Positions 16,935 through 26,357 are shown, counted from the stretch's first letter. The stretch: DNA of 64,000 nucleotides from Helicobacter sp. 11S02596-1 (GCF_002272825.1 NZ_MLAM01000008.1:1-64000); one strand, 5' to 3'. Numbers and translations are program-made. The notes: generated by a model from the sequence alone, not told the origin.

Positions 16935-16973
16935 CTATTATATCCCAATATATCCCAAGCTTGGATATAATAG
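16935..16973. promoter_or_regulatory. Symmetric divergent promoters of luxS and lipoprotein gene
   Basis: CTATTATATCC (16935-16945) and GGATATAATAG (16963-16973) are perfect 11-bp inverted arms. Each arm carries a TATAAT-type -10 pointing outward: plus strand 16966-16971 for luxS, and the mirror on the minus strand for the lipoprotein pair. The symmetry could also make it an operator for a dimeric regulator. Confidence 0.6.
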
Positions 16974-17000
16974 AATTTTTATTGAAATCAAGGAGTTTTT

Positions 17001-17498
17001 ATGCCGTTATTAGATAGTTTTAAAGTCGATCATACCATTATGCCCGCCCCAGCTGTGAGGCTTGCCAAAAGTATGGAAACCCCAAAAGGGGATAAAATAT
17101 CTGTTTTTGATTTGAGGTTTTGCCGACCCAATCAAGAGATTTTGAGCGAGCGGGGTATCCATACGCTCGAGCATTTATTTGCGGGCTTTATGCGCGAACA
17201 CCTCAACAATTCTAACGTCGAAATCATCGATATTTCCCCGATGGGCTGTCGAACGGGTTTTTATATGAGCTTGATTGGCGAGCCTGATCCTTATGATGTC
17301 AAAGACGCTTGGGAAGCGAGTATGCGAGATGTTTTGAGGGTCCAAGATGAAAAAGACATCCCTGAACTCAATATCTATCAATGCGGGACTGCCAAAATGC
17401 ACTCACTCAAAGAGGCTCAAGATATTGCGCGCGATATTTTAGACAAGGGCGTGGGTGTGATGAATACCCAAGATTTGCTTCTCAAAGACTTCAAATAA
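17001..17498 (+). CDS. luxS: S-ribosylhomocysteine lyase LuxS
   Basis: A 165-residue protein. The metal site HTLEH gives H54 and H58, with C128 in QCGT; the catalytic C83 is in MGCRTGFY and the base E57 is present. It cleaves S-ribosylhomocysteine to homocysteine and DPD, the precursor of AI-2, in the activated methyl cycle. The SD AAGGAG and a perfect TATAAT upstream suggest strong independent expression. The neighbours differ from the H. pylori luxS locus. Confidence 0.97.
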   Translation: MPLLDSFKVDHTIMPAPAVRLAKSMETPKGDKISVFDLRFCRPNQEILSERGIHTLEHLFAGFMREHLNNSNVEIIDISPMGCRTGFYMSLIGEPDPYDVKDAWEASMRDVLRVQDEKDIPELNIYQCGTAKMHSLKEAQDIARDILDKGVGVMNTQDLLLKDFK

Positions 17499-17515
17499 CC
17501 CCAAAATCAACATTT

Positions 17516-17573
17516 TTTCAAGCAATAGGCGTGGTTTAAGGATTTTTAAAAATCCCCAAGCCACTGCTTGAAA
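17516..17573 (+). terminator. Long imperfect hairpin after luxS
   Basis: Outer arms TTTCAAGCA / TGCTTGAAA enclose a second pairing (GGC.TGG with CCA.GCC) and an inner GGATTTTTAAAAATCC. It lacks a strong U tract, so it is a possible terminator or 3' processing/stability element of the luxS transcript. The rest of the roughly 300-nt gap up to 17794 is A/T-rich and holds the promoter of the next gene. Confidence 0.4.
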
Positions 17574-17685
17574 GCCTAAAAACTATCTTTATTGCTTTGC
17601 TAAGAACACTAATGGTCTATTATTAATAATATTTTCCATTTTTATTATTAAATAAGTAGCAAACCCATAAAAAATATATTAAAAT

Positions 17686-17691
17686 TATAAT
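17686..17691 (+). promoter_or_regulatory. Putative -10 of outer-membrane protein gene pair
   Basis: TATAAT in an A/T-rich context about 104 nt before the next start codon. Long leaders are common for Helicobacter OMP genes. Confidence 0.4.
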
Positions 17692-17794
17692 GAATTTTTA
17701 AAATAGAATTTATGGAATTTTGTCGCCAGTATTTATAGAAATTGAAATATCAAGCACCAAAATTCTAAAAGATTCAAAAAAATAAGGAGAGATA

Positions 17795-18469
17795 ATGGGG
17801 AAAATAGTTTCTGCTTGGGCGATGGCATTGTGTCTTTGTGTCGCCACCCTAGCGACAGAGCCAAAAAATGGGACAAATCTGGAACAAACAGAACCACCCA
17901 CACAAGAGCCACAAACTGCCGAAAACACCAAAAATCAACCAAAAAGCGAAGCCATAGATCAAAATAAATGGAATTTCTTGGCTAGGAGCGTGCCTCTTGC
18001 GATCTATTTTGGAAAACAAGTTTATGCCATCAATGTTGTCCCCCTTGAAATCGGGGCGAATTATAATATCCTTGATCGCTTGAGCGTGGGGGCTTTGATA
18101 GGGTTTGGTCTGCAAACGACTATCCCTAAAGCACTCTGGAATCTTCTGCAGGATCCAAAGGCTGAATTTAGCATTGATGATTCGCCCTATCTTGGAGCGG
18201 GTATGTTTATCCCTATGGAAATCATCGTGGATTATGCCATCACCAACTTTGCGAAACGATCCAAAAATATCAGTATCTATGCGGGTGCGGGGTATGATTT
18301 TTCTATATACAACTATGGTGCAGGGTATAGCAAATTACGCTTTGATATTGGGATTCAATTTGGCAGATTGGGCTTTCGATTTTCTTGGGTTCCTTATATG
18401 GGAAGCGATACTATCAAGCTAAATGGGCAAAACTTTGGGCTTGCCTTTGCCTACCAATACCATCGATAA
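17795..18469 (+). CDS. Putative outer-membrane beta-barrel protein
   Basis: A 224-residue protein starting behind AAGGAGAG. A signal peptide (about 1-20) is followed by a Pro/Glu/Gln-rich linker (about 21-60), then alternating hydrophobic/aromatic strands and many glycines (YAGAGYDFSIYNYGAGYSKL). It ends in LAFAYQYHR. These are features of a small 8-stranded barrel. The exact family is not recognised. It lies 18 nt upstream of a second similar-sized OMP and is probably co-transcribed with it. Confidence 0.75.
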   Translation: MGKIVSAWAMALCLCVATLATEPKNGTNLEQTEPPTQEPQTAENTKNQPKSEAIDQNKWNFLARSVPLAIYFGKQVYAINVVPLEIGANYNILDRLSVGALIGFGLQTTIPKALWNLLQDPKAEFSIDDSPYLGAGMFIPMEIIVDYAITNFAKRSKNISIYAGAGYDFSIYNYGAGYSKLRFDIGIQFGRLGFRFSWVPYMGSDTIKLNGQNFGLAFAYQYHR

Positions 18470-18487
18470 AAACATAAAGGAATGATA

Positions 18488-19141
18488 ATGAAAAAACTAT
18501 TCAAAAAATTTATCCCTATCATTGTTTTTGCCTCGTGTTTGATTACGCTAGGCAATGCCTTTGGCATTGAAGAAAAAACAGGCAATACCTATGCGTTTCA
18601 ATTTGGCTATACCTTTAATAATGAGACCTCGCTCCCTGACAATACGACACAAGCCATCACATCTAATGGCAAAAGCACGGGCTTTGCGTTTGCTCTCATC
18701 AATGGTTATGAAATTTTTTTCACACCAATGCACGGGTTGAAAATCTCCCTAGATACCGGATTCCAATATCTATCAGCAAATAACAATACACTATCAATGA
18801 TCTATAAAAAGCAAGAATATTTGTTTGATTTTAGCTTAAACTTGGATTATCGGATTGATTTTTACCATTCTGGAAACTGGGATATTGGCGCTTTTGGCGG
18901 GGGCGGTTATGGCTATAGTATTGATTATCTCAATAATACCCCAACGACAAATGCACTTTACGAAGATTTTGTTTTTTCTGAAGTAATCTTTGCTGGGGGC
19001 TACAACCTCCAAGCCGGCTTTATCTTTACCAACAAAAACAAAACCCAACTTGAAATCAATATCAAATACAAAAACAGAAGTAGCAAGCAAGCTGACATCA
19101 GCAATCTAGCCACTTATGCAAGCATTGGTTGGAAATTTTGA
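18488..19141 (+). CDS. Putative outer-membrane beta-barrel protein
   Basis: About 217 residues from the ATG 7 nt behind AAAGG (MKKLFKKFIPIIVFAS); an ATG at 18482 is too close to the SD. The signal peptide ends near GNAFG. The body shows paired aromatic strands, GAFGGGGYGYSIDY, and a C-terminal ASIGWKF ending in phenylalanine, as recognised by the BAM machinery. The function is unknown, possibly porin or adhesion. It is likely in one unit with the preceding gene. Confidence 0.8.
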   Translation: MKKLFKKFIPIIVFASCLITLGNAFGIEEKTGNTYAFQFGYTFNNETSLPDNTTQAITSNGKSTGFAFALINGYEIFFTPMHGLKISLDTGFQYLSANNNTLSMIYKKQEYLFDFSLNLDYRIDFYHSGNWDIGAFGGGGYGYSIDYLNNTPTTNALYEDFVFSEVIFAGGYNLQAGFIFTNKNKTQLEINIKYKNRSSKQADISNLATYASIGWKF

Positions 19142-19284
19142 CTTGCATTCTCAAGATTCAAATAAAAACCTGGTGGTGTTGGCAAAATAACCCCACCCAT
19201 CAGGCTTGCAACCCAACAAAATCCCAAAAAACGAGATTTTTAAATCCCTCTAGCCATCTCTTAGTCTATTTTGTAATCAAAAAC

Positions 19285-20436
19285 TTATCTTGCAAGCTCG
19301 CCTGCAAATGCGTGCAATTTTTCAGCGATATAGGCGACTTCCTCTCTGCTGATATGTTCCCCGATGGGCAAGCTCAAGATTTCAGAGGCAAAATTTTTGG
19401 CATTTTGATTGGAAGCAACCCTGCAATCAGGGTGTTGCAAGATGGCTTCTAGGCTTCCTAAGTCTTGCGGATAATGCACCCCACAAGCCACGCCATTTTT
19501 TGCTAGATACTCCACCAACATTTTTCTTTTGCCACGCCAAATTTTTGCCAACCGCACCACATACAAATGCCACACATTATTGGCTGGCAAATCCCCTGCT
19601 TTCGGCAAGATGATATTTTCAAGCCCGCCTAAAGCCTCACCATACATCTTCGCACAAGCCTGACGGGAAGCATTGACCTCATAGAGGCGAGCAAGCTTGA
19701 TGTTTAAAATCCCTGCTTGCATACTATCTAAGCGAGAGTTTCTCCCGATACGAGCGTGTGCGTATTTGGTATTATTTCTAATGCCGTGATTAGCGATCTC
19801 TCGGGCAACTTCAAGCAATCGATTATCATTACTCACGATCGCACCCCCATCACCATAAGCGCCCAAATTTTTGCCCGGATAAAAGCTAAAACAACCCATA
19901 TCGCCGATACTCCCAACGCTTTTGAGTTCGTTTTTGTAGAGGGTTTTTGCCCCGTGGGCTTGGGAACAATCTTCAATGACTTTCAGAGAATATTTTTGGG
20001 CCATAGCCATTACCATAGTCATATCACACGCCCGCCCATAGAGATGGACAGGCATTATCGCAGCAGTGTTGGGAGTGATGGCATTTTCTAGGGCTTGCCT
20101 ATCGATGAGATAATCTTTATCACAATCAACCAAAACAGCCCTGTGTCCAGCATTTAAAATGCTTTCTACCGAAGCAAAAAACGTATTAGATGGCACGATA
20201 ATCTCGCTTTTTTCTGGGAGTGCCAACGCTTTAATAGCGATTTCAAGCGCATCCGTGCCATTTCCCACACCCACACAGCCTTTTGTCTGGCTAAATTGTG
20301 AGAAATTTTTTTCAAATGCTTGGAGATGTTTGCCCCCGATAAATTCGCCCGAAGAAACGATTTCAGAAATGAGCGAATCGATTTGAGGCTTGAGGATATT
20401 GTATTCTGCGGGTAAATCAAGGAATTTGATTTGCAT
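19285..20436 (-). CDS. DegT/DnrJ/EryC1-family sugar aminotransferase
   Basis: A 383-residue PLP-dependent enzyme. GNGTDAL (about 58-64) and EDCSQAHGA (155-163) bind the cofactor; K189 in SFYPGKNLGA is the Schiff-base lysine. The family transaminates nucleotide-linked keto sugars. The DLPAEY start and overall motif set are like FdtB/QdtB-type dTDP-3-amino-sugar enzymes, but the substrate cannot be assigned. It is isolated from the polysaccharide cluster at 46-55 kb and lies next to the metQ genes without an obvious link. Confidence 0.87.
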   Translation of the reverse strand: MQIKFLDLPAEYNILKPQIDSLISEIVSSGEFIGGKHLQAFEKNFSQFSQTKGCVGVGNGTDALEIAIKALALPEKSEIIVPSNTFFASVESILNAGHRAVLVDCDKDYLIDRQALENAITPNTAAIMPVHLYGRACDMTMVMAMAQKYSLKVIEDCSQAHGAKTLYKNELKSVGSIGDMGCFSFYPGKNLGAYGDGGAIVSNDNRLLEVAREIANHGIRNNTKYAHARIGRNSRLDSMQAGILNIKLARLYEVNASRQACAKMYGEALGGLENIILPKAGDLPANNVWHLYVVRLAKIWRGKRKMLVEYLAKNGVACGVHYPQDLGSLEAILQHPDCRVASNQNAKNFASEILSLPIGEHISREEVAYIAEKLHAFAGELAR

Positions 20437-20478
20437 TTTTGTGCTAGCTAAATGTTTTTATACAGCATTAAGCCCCAG

Positions 20479-21243
20479 CTAAAATGCTGGAACAATCTCG
20501 CCTTGATATGTCTTAATAATAAAATCTTTTACTTTTTGACTTTGGAAGGCTTCTTTGAGCTTGAGAATACTTTTTTTGTTTTCATCACCAGCACGCACGA
20601 CCAAAACATTCGCATACGGGGAATCCTTGCCCTCGCTAAAGATAGCATTCTTGGGGCTAAGTCCTGCTTGGAGTGCGTAGTTTGTATTGATCACCGCGCC
20701 ATCAAGATCGCCCAATGCTTTAGTCAGCATTGCCGCTTCTAAGGGGCGGATCTTGATATTTTTTGGATTTTTGATAATATCAAACTCAGTCGCATAGAGA
20801 TTTGTAGGATCTTTTAGTGTAATAAGCCCGTGATTATGTAATAAAATCAACGCCCTACCCGCATTACTAGGGTCGTTAGGAATCGCAATATTTGCTTTGT
20901 TAGGGATCTCATCGATGGATTTGAATTTTTTGGAATAAAATCCCAAAGGCTCGACGTGGATTTTTGCGATAGAAACCAGATGGAGATTCCTGTCTTTATT
21001 GATTTTGTCCAAATAAGGCTGGTGTTGCATAAAATTTGCGTCCAAAGATTTATCAGCAAGCGCAAGATTGGGCGTTACATAATCAGTAAATTCAACGACT
21101 TTTAGATCAATGCCCTCTTTTTTTAGTATGGGGACGATGAATTTTAGGATTTGGGCGTGGGGGACTGGCGTTGCCCCAACTTTGAGCGTTTCAGCACCAG
21201 CGAGACTCAGACTAACCAGCAAGATGAAGATGATTTTTTTCAT
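20479..21243 (-). CDS. metQ: MetQ/NlpA-family substrate-binding protein (copy 1)
   Basis: A 254-residue periplasmic protein. The signal peptide ends in SLAGAE without a lipobox cysteine, so it is soluble and not a lipoprotein like E. coli MetQ. Family motifs include KVGATPVPHAQIL, QHQPYLDKINKDRNLHLV, IPNDPSNAGRALILL and AAMLTKALGDLDGAVINTNYA. It should bind D/L-methionine or a related compound. It is the distal member of a tandem pair, 25 nt after its paralogue and downstream of metI. Confidence 0.9.
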   Translation of the reverse strand: MKKIIFILLVSLSLAGAETLKVGATPVPHAQILKFIVPILKKEGIDLKVVEFTDYVTPNLALADKSLDANFMQHQPYLDKINKDRNLHLVSIAKIHVEPLGFYSKKFKSIDEIPNKANIAIPNDPSNAGRALILLHNHGLITLKDPTNLYATEFDIIKNPKNIKIRPLEAAMLTKALGDLDGAVINTNYALQAGLSPKNAIFSEGKDSPYANVLVVRAGDENKKSILKLKEAFQSQKVKDFIIKTYQGEIVPAF

Positions 21244-21268
21244 TGTTTTCCTTTCTAAAAAATTTATT

Positions 21269-22039
21269 TTATTGCGCAGGGATGATTTGCCCTTTGTATT
21301 TTTCCAATATAAAGTTTCTAACTTCAGGACTCAAAAGAACTTTTTGGAGTTTGAGAATATCAGGATTGTCTTTATTATCCTCTCTAGCAGCCAATACATT
21401 GGTATAGACAGATTTGTCATTTTCGTGAAAAAATGCCTGGCTCAAGCTCATCCCTGCTTGGAGGGCATAGTTAGCATTGATAACTGCAGCATCCACGCCG
21501 TCTAAAACCTTGGGAAGCATTGCGGCTTCGACTTGTTTGAATTTGAGTTTTTTGGGATTTTCTATGATGTCAAACTCCGTAGAATCAAGATTCGTAGGGT
21601 CTTTGAGCTTGATGAGCCCATTATCATTGAGGAGTATCAACGCACGGGAATAATTTGTCGGATCATTTGGCAGTGCAATGACAGCTTTATCCTTGATACT
21701 CGCTACACTTGTGTATTTTTTGGAATAAAACCCCAATGGCACGACATAAATAGGATGGAGAGCGACAAGATGAAAACCTCTGTCGTGATTCATTTTTTCC
21801 AAAAATGGCTTGTGTTGGTAGAGATTAGCATCGCTTGAGCCTTCATTCAAAGAAACATCGGGTGTAACATAGTCTGTGAAGCTTTGGATAATGAGATTTA
21901 CGCCTTGCTTAGCCAAAATCGGCTTGGCAAATTCGAGGATTTCAGCAGCTGGAACAGGCGTGGCAGCTACTTTGAGATTGCCCGCAAACGCACTCACACC
22001 GAGTGCAAAAAAAAGTGCGATAGATTGTGTTATTTTCAT
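21269..22039 (-). CDS. metQ: MetQ/NlpA-family substrate-binding protein (copy 2)
   Basis: A 256-residue paralogue of the adjacent protein with the same motif order (KVAATPVPAAEIL, QHKPFLEKMNHDRGFHLVA, LPNDPTNYSRALILL, AAMLPKVLDGVDAAVINANYA). The signal peptide ends in SAFAG, again with no lipobox. The pair is clearly diverged, so it is not a very recent duplication and may have different ligand preferences. It lies 26 nt downstream of metI. Confidence 0.9.
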   Translation of the reverse strand: MKITQSIALFFALGVSAFAGNLKVAATPVPAAEILEFAKPILAKQGVNLIIQSFTDYVTPDVSLNEGSSDANLYQHKPFLEKMNHDRGFHLVALHPIYVVPLGFYSKKYTSVASIKDKAVIALPNDPTNYSRALILLNDNGLIKLKDPTNLDSTEFDIIENPKKLKFKQVEAAMLPKVLDGVDAAVINANYALQAGMSLSQAFFHENDKSVYTNVLAAREDNKDNPDILKLQKVLLSPEVRNFILEKYKGQIIPAQ

Positions 22040-22065
22040 TTAATTTTCCTTGTTAATTTTTAATT

Positions 22066-22710
22066 TTATTTATATTTTCTGAGGCGCTTGACTATCAAAT
22101 CCCCGCTTGTCTGGATGACTTGGACCAAAACAATGATGGTAATAACCGAATAAAACAATACATCGGGGCGATAGGTCTGATAACCAATGCGAATCGCTAA
22201 ATCCCCCAGCCCGCCAGCTCCAACAGCCCCTGCCATCGCCGAATAGCCTATCAGAGAAATCGTCGTGATAATGAGGGCATTGACTAGCGAGGGCATACTT
22301 TCAGCAATCATCACCTTGATGATAACAAATTTATTTGCACCCATACTTAACGTAGCTTCGATGAGACCTTTAGGGACTTCAGCCAAAGCACCTTCAAAAA
22401 GTCGCGCCACAAAAGGGATCGCTGAAATACAAAGCGGGATAATCGCAGCCGTGCTCCCAATGCTCGTGCCGATAATAAGCCGAGAAAGTGGCAACAGCAA
22501 GATAATCAAAATGATAAAAGGAAACGATCTTGCGGTATTGACAATCCCGCCGAGGATTTTATTGAGCGTTGGCATTGAGAGGATACCACCTGCTTTGGTA
22601 ATCTCGAGAAACACCCCGAGAGGCAAGCCAAAAAGCACCGCAAAAATACACGAAAAAAACACCATATAAATGGTCTCAAGCGTTGCATCAAAAATCATAT
22701 CGAAAATCAT
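22066..22710 (-). CDS. metI: Methionine-type ABC transporter permease MetI
   Basis: A 214-residue permease with five membrane helices. The EAA loop EGALAEVPKGLIEATLSMGAN contacts the ATPase, and the start carries the usual ATLETIYMVFFS. It forms the membrane channel of the MetNI importer. The ATPase gene metN lies upstream on the same strand, but about 1 kb of repeat R3 separates them; in H. pylori the two genes are neighbours. Confidence 0.94.
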   Translation of the reverse strand: MIFDMIFDATLETIYMVFFSCIFAVLFGLPLGVFLEITKAGGILSMPTLNKILGGIVNTARSFPFIILIILLLPLSRLIIGTSIGSTAAIIPLCISAIPFVARLFEGALAEVPKGLIEATLSMGANKFVIIKVMIAESMPSLVNALIITTISLIGYSAMAGAVGAGGLGDLAIRIGYQTYRPDVLFYSVITIIVLVQVIQTSGDLIVKRLRKYK

Positions 22711-22734
22711 CTCACACCTATATCCTATAAGATT

Positions 22735-23720
22735 ATTTTTACTCGATTCGCTTAGCGAATCTGAAGACCGCTCCGCAAGGCAAAGCCTCGCTTCGCTCCT
22801 AAAGTTATTTTACCCACCCACCCGTTTTATATCCTGCTATCGCAGGAATATCAACCCGTTTTCTAAGAGTCTTTTGATTTCTACGATGAATCCAAAGGGC
22901 GAATTAAAAATCCCTAGTTTTGTTTTCTTCTTGAGAGGGGATAAGAGGCTTAAATTGCGAAGTCCGCCCCTTATCCCCCTCAAACTCCCCCAAACCCTGA
23001 CCCGCTCCCTTAGTGGATAGGGTGAAAGTGCGTAGATTGCTCTTTTGGTAACAATTCTAAAACTGCTTGCAAACCAAAGTCCGCTACGCTTTTTAATCCC
23101 GCATTGCATTGGGGGCGTGTCGGGGGGTAGGGGTTCTAAAGGGGTCTTTTTGACCCGCCCACCCATTAAGGGCGGACTTCGCAAGGAGAGGCGTAAAGCC
23201 AGAGCCAACTGCTTGGCTCTGGTAGCCTCGCACGCCGATTGCCTTATGCTTCGTAAGAAGTATGGCAATACGGCTAGCCCCCCTGACCCCTTTCTAGCTA
23301 GTATAAGAAACAATAACTAGAAAACACTGCTATGGAAAAAACATTATGCCTACTCGATTCAGTTTAAAAACTGAATCTGAAGACCGCTCCGCAAGGCAAA
23401 GCCTCGCTTCGCTCCTAAAGTTATTGGGTTATATCCTGCTAACGCAGGAATATCAACCCGTTTTCTAAGGTTTGGAAACCTTATCCGCCAACAAACCAAA
23501 GCCCTCTACGCTTTTTCGCCCTATCCACTAAGGGGTGGGTCAGGGGATTTTACCCGCCCTGCGAACTTCATAAGAAGTATGGCAATACGGCTAGCCCCCC
23601 TTGTCCCCCTCAAGGAAAAACAAGACAAAGGAATCTTTAATTTGCCTTGAAGCTCTTTTTTCTTCGCTCCTAAAATTTTTTGACCTGCCCGCCCGAGTTA
23701 TTCTAAAGCTACGCTCCATC
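22735..23720. repeat. Mosaic intergenic repeat cluster R3 between metI and metN
   Basis: GGTCTTCAG-type hairpins at 22745-22761 (GATTCGC arms) and 23356-23377 (GATTCAG arms). Each is followed by the AGGCAAAGCCT hairpin ending in CTCCTAAAG and by a TATCCTGC/GCAGGAATA hairpin inside GGGTTAT...ATCAACCCG (23427 onward). A palindrome CCAGAGCC-AACTGCTT-GGCTCTGG lies near 23205-23228, and the CTTTCTAGCTAGTATAAG module near 23290. There is no credible gene; frames on both strands run through hairpins. Confidence 0.8.
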
Positions 23721-23721
23721 A

Positions 23722-24747
23722 TCAACTCGTTCTCTCAAGGTCTGTAGCAGTATCGAAACTTTGGATTGTCAAGCCCTTTTGGTTTAGGTATTCCAATGAG
23801 GCTAAAATCGCATTTTCTTCCCCACCAAACTGGATAATCAAATGCCCGATACTCTCTGTGGCTAAATCCTCAATATTGCCCGACAAAATATTCGCATCAA
23901 TGCCAAAACGCTTGATAACATCTGAAATCAAGGGTTCATTGGCATTTTCTCCCGTAAAGATGATTTTATACACATTTTTTTGATCCTTAAGATGAGAAAA
24001 AATATGCGCATCATCGGCAGGCGGGAGATAGGAGATGAGTTCTTTGGTAACGGCGTGCTTAGGATTGGCAAAAAGTTCGTGCACCAAACCCCTTTCGATG
24101 ATCTCTCCCCCGCTCATCACACACATTTGATTGCAGATTTCTTTGACAACTTCGATCTGATGGGTGATCAGAACAATGGTGAGAGAAAATTTTTTTTGGA
24201 TATCTTTCAAAAGCTCCAAGATGGATTTTGTTGTTTTAGTATCCAATGCGCTCGTGGCTTCATCACACAAAAGGATTTTGGGGTGATTGGCTAATGCCCT
24301 CGCGATGGCGACGCGTTGTTTTTGCCCGCCACTAAGCTGGCTAGGATAAAAACTCGCCTTGTCTTTTAGCCCGACTAAATCCAAAAGCTCCCCAACACGT
24401 AGAGCGATATTTTCACGTTTCCAGCCTGCGATTTCAAGCGCAAAAGCGATATTTCCAAACACATCTCTTGAACTCAAAAGATTGAAATGCTGGAAAATCA
24501 TCCCCATTTTTTGACGGATTTTTTGGAGTTCTTTGGGTTTTTGGCTAAGCAGATCCACCCCATCGATGACAATCTCGCCCTCGCTGGGTTCTTCGAGGCG
24601 ATTGATGATACGAATCAGCGTGGATTTTCCCGCTCCAGAATACCCGATAATCCCCATAATATCGCCGGCTACAACCTCTAAATCAAGATTTTTGATCGCA
24701 CAAAAGCCATTGGGATAGGTTTTTTTGATATTTTTTAAGCTAATCAA
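23722..24747 (-). CDS. metN: Methionine-type ABC transporter ATPase MetN
   Basis: A TTG start is chosen because a perfect AAGGAGG lies 5 nt upstream, giving 341 residues beginning M-ISLKNIKKTYPNG; an in-frame ATG at 24786 has no SD. Walker A GYSGAGKST, signature LSGGQKQR, Walker B ILLCDEATSALD and LITHQ are present. The C-terminal roughly 80 residues form an NIL regulatory domain (LISDVIKRFGIDANILSGNIE), diagnostic of MetN. It powers uptake through MetI. It is now separated from metI by R3, which could uncouple expression. Confidence 0.93.
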   Translation of the reverse strand: MISLKNIKKTYPNGFCAIKNLDLEVVAGDIMGIIGYSGAGKSTLIRIINRLEEPSEGEIVIDGVDLLSQKPKELQKIRQKMGMIFQHFNLLSSRDVFGNIAFALEIAGWKRENIALRVGELLDLVGLKDKASFYPSQLSGGQKQRVAIARALANHPKILLCDEATSALDTKTTKSILELLKDIQKKFSLTIVLITHQIEVVKEICNQMCVMSGGEIIERGLVHELFANPKHAVTKELISYLPPADDAHIFSHLKDQKNVYKIIFTGENANEPLISDVIKRFGIDANILSGNIEDLATESIGHLIIQFGGEENAILASLEYLNQKGLTIQSFDTATDLERTS

Positions 24748-24892
24748 ACCATCCTCCTTATCATTGCTTTGAAAACAGAACCCCATTTAAAAACTTTGTG
24801 CGATTTTATATTAATATTTTAAAAACACAAATTGTATTTGAGATTTATTTCTGGATTCTGTCTCAAAATGTTACAAATATTCTCATTTTATT

Positions 24893-25174
24893 CTAGTTTT
24901 CAAGCGATTTGCTCAGCTGGCAAGAGGATTCGACATCTTTTAGCCAAATAAAGATTTCGACCACGCTGGCATAAAGCTCCTCAGGGATGGATTCATCAAT
25001 GGGGATTCTTGTTAGCGATTCTGCCAAAATGGGGTTGGCAAAAATAGGCACATTCAATTCTTTTGCTTTCTTGATGATGGTTTTTGCGATTTCACCCACG
25101 CCAGAGGCGATGACTTTTGGGGCAGCGTCGGTTTGAGAATCATAAGCAAGGGCAGCAGCTCTTGGGGTTTTCAT
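24893..25174 (-). CDS. FlhB2, stand-alone FlhB C-terminal-like protein
   Basis: A 93-residue protein resembling only the cytoplasmic C-terminal domain of FlhB/YscU: RAAALAYDSQTDAAPKVIASGVGEIAKTIIKKAKELNVPIF followed by LAESLTRIPIDESIPEELYASVVEIF. The autocleavage NPTH site is absent. Such short homologues (H. pylori HP1575) accompany full FlhB in many Campylobacterota and can partly replace the domain in export switching. The gene lies between metN and ribE, as in H. pylori, with R4 inserted after its start. Confidence 0.9.
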   Translation of the reverse strand: MKTPRAAALAYDSQTDAAPKVIASGVGEIAKTIIKKAKELNVPIFANPILAESLTRIPIDESIPEELYASVVEIFIWLKDVESSCQLSKSLEN

Positions 25175-25194
25175 TGTTGTCTATCCTTTATATG

Positions 25195-25628
25195 TTTTAC
25201 TCGGTTTAATTTTTTCTCTGAAAAATTAAACCTGAAGACCGCTCGCAGGAGCTAAGCTCCCGTTCGTTCCTAAAGTTATTGGGTTATAACGGCGTGCGTT
25301 GCACTTCGTTATCAACCCAGTTTCTAAGGTTTTTACTCGGTTTGTTTTTAAACAAACCTGAAGACCGCTCGCAGGGAATAAATCCCCGCTTCGCTCCTAA
25401 AGTAAGGGCGTATGCTATGCTCCTATCGGAGCACAAACGCATCGCCGTGCGGAGCTACCAAAGACAAGCAGTTGTCTTTGGCTTAACGCTCCTCCTCTCA
25501 CACCCAGCCAAAGGCTGTGCGTTCGAGATAGATTTCTAAGGTTTGGAAACCCTATCTACCCACAAATCAAAAACCACTACAAGCAAATAACCCCGCACCC
25601 GTAGGTCTCTAAGCTCACACGCCCCCAT
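25195..25628. repeat. Mosaic intergenic repeat cluster R4
   Basis: Contains hairpins with 12-bp arms GGTTTAATTTTT / AAAAATTAAACC (25203-25232) and GGTTTGTTT arms (25339-25358). Each is followed by GAAGACCGCTCGCAGG and a second hairpin (GGAGC/GCTCC, then GGGAATAAATCCC). Then come the AACG..CGTT hairpin within GGGTTAT...ATCAACCC and the palindrome CCAAAGAC-AAGCAGTT-GTCTTTGG near 25458-25481. It lies between flhB2 and ribE and has no gene. Confidence 0.8.
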
Positions 25629-26255
25629 TCAATACCCCAACAAAATCGAATCAATTTCTTTCCACGAGCTAACATTGAGCGTTTTATCCCGCTTTTTGAG
25701 GAGATGGGCGATACTGCGGACCAGCACATCCGTTTCGATATTGACCCGCCTGTGGGGTCTATAGGTGTGAAAAAGCGTTTGTTTTAGCGTATAGGGGATA
25801 ATAGTGAGTTTGAAGCCCTTTTCAAAAACCTCTGGCACGGTCAAGCTAATACCATCGATGGTTACCGAGCCTTGCGGGATGATGAGACTAAGAATTTCTT
25901 TGTCAGCGTGAATAAAAAAATCGGTTTGATTTGCCCTTTTTTCGATCCGCTCAATGATCCCGATCCCATCAATATGCCCTTGGACAAAATGCCCATCTAA
26001 TCTTGAGTTTGCCTGCAAAGCCGGTTCGATATGCACGAGATTTTGATAATTTTCTAGGGCGATTTGGGTTTGGGTATGTGCGCTTAGTTCAAGCCCAAAA
26101 CCATCTTCAAACACCGCAATAGCAGTCAAGCAAGCCCCATTCACCGCGATACTATCGCCAATGGTTGGTTTATAATCGGCTTGCAGATACAGCACATTAT
26201 TTTCAAATTTTTTTACTTTTGCAATCTCACGTACAAGCCCGCTAAACAAAATCAT
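25629..26255 (-). CDS. ribE: Riboflavin synthase alpha chain
   Basis: A 208-residue protein with two tandem lumazine-binding barrels. Repeat 1 starts MILFSGLVREIAKV and has the GDSIAVNGACLTA loop; repeat 2 includes LDGHFVQGHIDGIG and GSVTIDGISLTV. It dismutates two 6,7-dimethyl-8-ribityllumazine molecules into riboflavin. The usual N-terminal FTG is FSG here. It is divergent from tatD, and the order flhB2-ribE-tatD is conserved with H. pylori. Confidence 0.95.
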   Translation of the reverse strand: MILFSGLVREIAKVKKFENNVLYLQADYKPTIGDSIAVNGACLTAIAVFEDGFGLELSAHTQTQIALENYQNLVHIEPALQANSRLDGHFVQGHIDGIGIIERIEKRANQTDFFIHADKEILSLIIPQGSVTIDGISLTVPEVFEKGFKLTIIPYTLKQTLFHTYRPHRRVNIETDVLVRSIAHLLKKRDKTLNVSSWKEIDSILLGY

Positions 26256-26357
26256 ATCCTTTGAATGCCCGTTGTCAAATACTAAAAATTTTTGACTAAA
26301 ATGGCGTTTGTTAAAAATAAAATTCTACCACAAACAAAAAAAGGAAAGAGGTGTGGC

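Noticed and set aside
22837-23320. Opposed 158- and 91-codon frames in R3
   Set aside because: Both overlap each other and consist of repeat modules with no SD, signal or family resemblance.
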